DNA from: Phoronis australis
Lineage: Eukaryota > Phoronida > Phoronidae
Reading direction: 5' to 3'
Assembly: GCA_002633005.1 (NCBI GenBank)
Contig: NMRA01000363.1
Coordinates: forward strand, 116,377-180,376
Length of the DNA: 64,000 nucleotides
Part shown: positions 63,701 through 64,000 of the stretch, piece after piece
How positions within the stretch are numbered: the stretch's first letter is position 1
Layout of the letters: each line of letters opens with the position of its first letter
Notes under the pieces: generated by a model
Database searches by the model: none
Seen by the model: the letters and a program-made list of their open reading frames with translations, nothing else
Told to the model about the DNA's origin: nothing
Translations under genes and position numbers: made by a program

Positions 63701-63792
63701 CCTCTGTTGATAATGAATGTCTGTAGACTTATGTTCTTTCTGTTTTAGTCTCATCATGGTTTGCATCATACTTGCCAGCACAGTGCCTCTGT
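48687..63792 (+). CDS. SLC30A1: ZnT1-like zinc exporter, SLC30 cation diffusion facilitator (6 exons seen, 3' end outside window)
   Basis: Exons: 48687-48869, 52035-52157, then 56490-56586 or its identical copy 57077-57173, 59420-59734, 62071-62212 and 63749-63792, with GT-AG borders and consistent phase. About 301 aa are visible. TM1-TM2 are in residues 12-61 with the zinc-site pair H45/D49 in DSFHMLSD. TM3 follows FGWQRAEVLGAMVNA (72-86), and TM4 is PQLMLIVGGAGLLINVIGLF (113-132). The cytosolic His-rich loop runs from 135 (GHGHSHGGGG, then HTHSHGG). TM5 begins at LNMRGVFLHVLGDALGS with H253/D257, and TM6 starts near VDPAM. This is the SLC30A1/SLC30A10 pattern; the Asn-Met-Arg-Gly block and long His loop favour ZnT1, which pumps zinc out across the plasma membrane in exchange for protons. 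ATG 48687 was chosen because it gives the usual short N-terminus. An acceptor-like TTTTAATAATTTTAG ends at 48613, suggesting a non-coding 5' exon upstream. No metal-response element was confirmed. Confidence 0.93.
49838..49963. repeat. 15-bp tandem repeat in zinc-transporter intron 1
   Basis: Copies of TTATACAACAATTTC, exact at first and then degenerating to TTATGCAATT variants. Confidence 0.85.
50075..50960 (-). mobile_element. retroelement fragment: RNase H domain of a non-LTR type element
   Basis: On minus, VQELGEEPNVIIAF leads to IIVATDGSFDGETNRAGWGY (first Asp), then STRMEFEAIQRAL (Glu), TDSMAVLMK (second Asp, after a frameshift near 50640), and IWSFVPGHAGVLINERADYL (last Asp). These are the four acidic residues of RNase H in order. 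A Cys/His-containing tail follows (about 50220-50130). Domain order fits the 3' end of LINEs that carry RNase H. The fragment is frameshifted, so dead. Confidence 0.75.
50968..51900 (-). mobile_element. broken Ty1/copia LTR-retrotransposon fragment (RT end and RNase H)
   Basis: On minus, the LGQISWFLSIEFEHQEGVIT and SQSQYLRRVLEKFGM block is the end of copia-type reverse transcriptase. YAMTATRPDLCYVVS and MIGFCDADWA follow as the start of copia RNase H, then CDSQSAVTLTKNPVVHQSS, HIDIRYHFVRDEI and EYVPTDQNVADLFAKP. Frames change several times and stops intervene. No LTRs were identified, so only the 3' pol part is present. It lies antisense in zinc-transporter intron 1, directly beside the LINE-type fragment. 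Confidence 0.88.
52158..56097. other. zinc-transporter intron 2, no further gene seen
   Basis: AT-rich intron. Two stretches (53270-53440 and 55930-56095) share a CGAC/GTCGG-rich vocabulary (CCGACCAGCAGCCGACTAG-like), probably one repeat family. The 109-codon frame on minus at 53677-54006 is unrecognised. Confidence 0.45.
56098..57247. repeat. tandem duplication (563 + 586 bases) spanning zinc-transporter exon 3, with an N at the junction
   Basis: Copy 1 is 56098-56660 and copy 2 is 56662-57247, separated by a single N at 56661. Exon and splice sites are identical; intronic parts differ by a few substitutions and small insertions, for example GAACGAAGACGGG present only in copy 2. Near identity with allele-like differences at an N suggests two haplotypes placed in series. 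Confidence 0.9.
57077..57173 (+). other. second, identical copy of zinc-transporter exon 3
   Basis: This 97-base exon with its AG acceptor and GTAAGT donor repeats 56490-56586 base for base. Because 97 is not a multiple of three, using both copies in one mRNA would break the frame, so only one can be used. It sits in a tandem duplication whose junction is marked by an N, which points to an assembly artefact rather than alternative exons. Confidence 0.85.
57508..57845. repeat. CAG-rich tandem duplication, two units of about 170 bases
   Basis: Each unit starts with a CAG run (57508-57550; 57676-57722, the latter with about eight pure CAG) and continues with CCTTACCAAGCCGCACATG and GGAAATAATTT. 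In intron 3 of the zinc transporter, so not coding for polyglutamine. Confidence 0.9.
58150..59340 (+). repeat. higher-order tandem repeat array, right copy
   Basis: Same family as 480-1790, reversed. Motifs of the type GCCTCCTAGTGGCA and CCACCTAGTGGCCA lie at about 58278, 58424, 58583, 58703, 58853, 58986, 59130 and 59277. Monomers are about 145 bases and the three-monomer period is about 425. It lies in intron 3 of the zinc transporter, ending about 80 bases before exon 4. Confidence 0.85.
59735..59890. repeat. 15-bp minisatellite abutting the exon 4 donor of the zinc transporter
   Basis: About ten imperfect copies of GATATCAGCCAGGTG. The first unit overlaps the donor GTAGGATATC. Several AGGTG/AGGTA units look like alternative donors. 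Confidence 0.85.
59900..61900. other. zinc-transporter intron 4, nothing recognised
   Basis: AT-rich; open frames up to 101 codons show no domain. I see no RNA gene. Confidence 0.4.
61904..62016 (+). repeat. duplicated 110-bp segment, copy 1
   Basis: Shares ATTTCCAGGTGATCAGTGCA, GGCCTGCGCACGTCTGGTAC and GACCGCCTGCAATTAT with 63187-63297. Copy 1 lies just upstream of exon 5. It begins with an acceptor-like TTTCCAG followed by an open frame rich in Cys (GDQCNGPTCEACARLV), but it is not needed for the transporter. Confidence 0.8.
62225..62530. repeat. MITE-like repeat remnants in zinc-transporter intron 5
   Basis: CCGAGGGAAAGGTGCCTGTA matches 39100-39125, and the GATATTTGGCCCC block matches 39660-39750. 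This is the same interspersed family as at 13 and 39 kb. Confidence 0.6.
63062..63150 (+). repeat. tRNA-derived SINE head
   Basis: GGTGTGGTCTAGTGTGATGT holds an A-box-like TGGTCTAGTG and, about 45 bases on, GGTTCCAGTCC resembles the B box GGTTCGANTCC. The fold would be a degenerate tRNA followed by unrelated sequence, as in SINEs. Confidence 0.6.
63187..63297 (+). repeat. duplicated 110-bp segment, copy 2
   Basis: About 90 percent similar by eye to 61904-62016. It lies just downstream of the SINE head in intron 5. Confidence 0.8.
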
Positions 63793-63961
63793 GTAAGTCT
63801 GTTTTACTGGTATCTTATTTAATATGAGACCTCTTTGACAACCTTTTTTAGCTCTGTATTCTTCAGTTTGCTGCAGGATGTCAAATGGCAAATTTATCTT
63901 TAAAATCTGCTTTGAAACATTTTCTGACCCGAATTGTTTGTTTGGGGTGCAAAGGTTTCCT

Positions 63962-63963
<2 letters not shown>

Positions 63964-64000
<37 letters not shown>
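63964..64000. repeat. (GA)n microsatellite at window edge
   Basis: Pure GA dinucleotides run to the last base; its full length is outside the window. Confidence 0.97.

Overview
This is a window of eukaryotic (metazoan) nuclear DNA. Evidence: genes split by GT-AG introns, long AT-rich introns, decayed retrotransposons, tRNA-derived SINE heads, inverted-repeat elements and microsatellites. There are no bacterial operons, Shine-Dalgarno sites or CRISPR arrays. The gene set and repeat style (CAGTGGCGGATC-type elements, LINE and Ty1/copia debris) fit an invertebrate animal, possibly a marine deuterostome. The species cannot be named from the sequence alone.

Three protein-coding genes can be rebuilt with consistent splice sites and reading phase. 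(1) PRCC, minus strand, 12601 to 2711: eight coding exons, 438 aa, complete. (2) An alpha-arrestin of the ARRDC2/3/4 type, minus strand, 27446 to 18343: seven exons, 406 aa, complete, with one PPxY motif. (3) A ZnT1-like zinc exporter (SLC30A1/A10 type), plus strand, from 48687 and running off the right edge: six exons seen, about 301 aa. They act separately (splicing/nuclear factor, ubiquitin-ligase adaptor, zinc efflux) and show no sign of acting together.

Layout: 0.5-1.8 kb, an array of a three-monomer repeat; 2.7-12.6 kb, PRCC with minisatellites and a fold-back pair in its introns; 13-17.6 kb, MITE-like repeat, a broken LINE and a SINE head; 18.3-27.4 kb, the arrestin gene with a 410-bp palindrome in intron 1; 27.6-29.1 kb, hairpins and a palindromic element upstream of it; 29.1-48.6 kb, mostly gene-poor with nested MITE-like repeats and two weak gene candidates; 48.7-64 kb, the zinc transporter, with antisense retroelement fragments in intron 1, a duplicated exon 3 beside an N, a CAG-rich duplication, and a second copy of the left-edge repeat array in opposite orientation.

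The points most worth checking are: the exon 3 duplication, very likely an assembly artefact; the two CTCF-like motif arrays of opposite orientation near the two ends; the copy of the arrestin C-terminal coding tail in its own 3' flank; and the large palindromic elements. I found no clear previously undescribed biological system.
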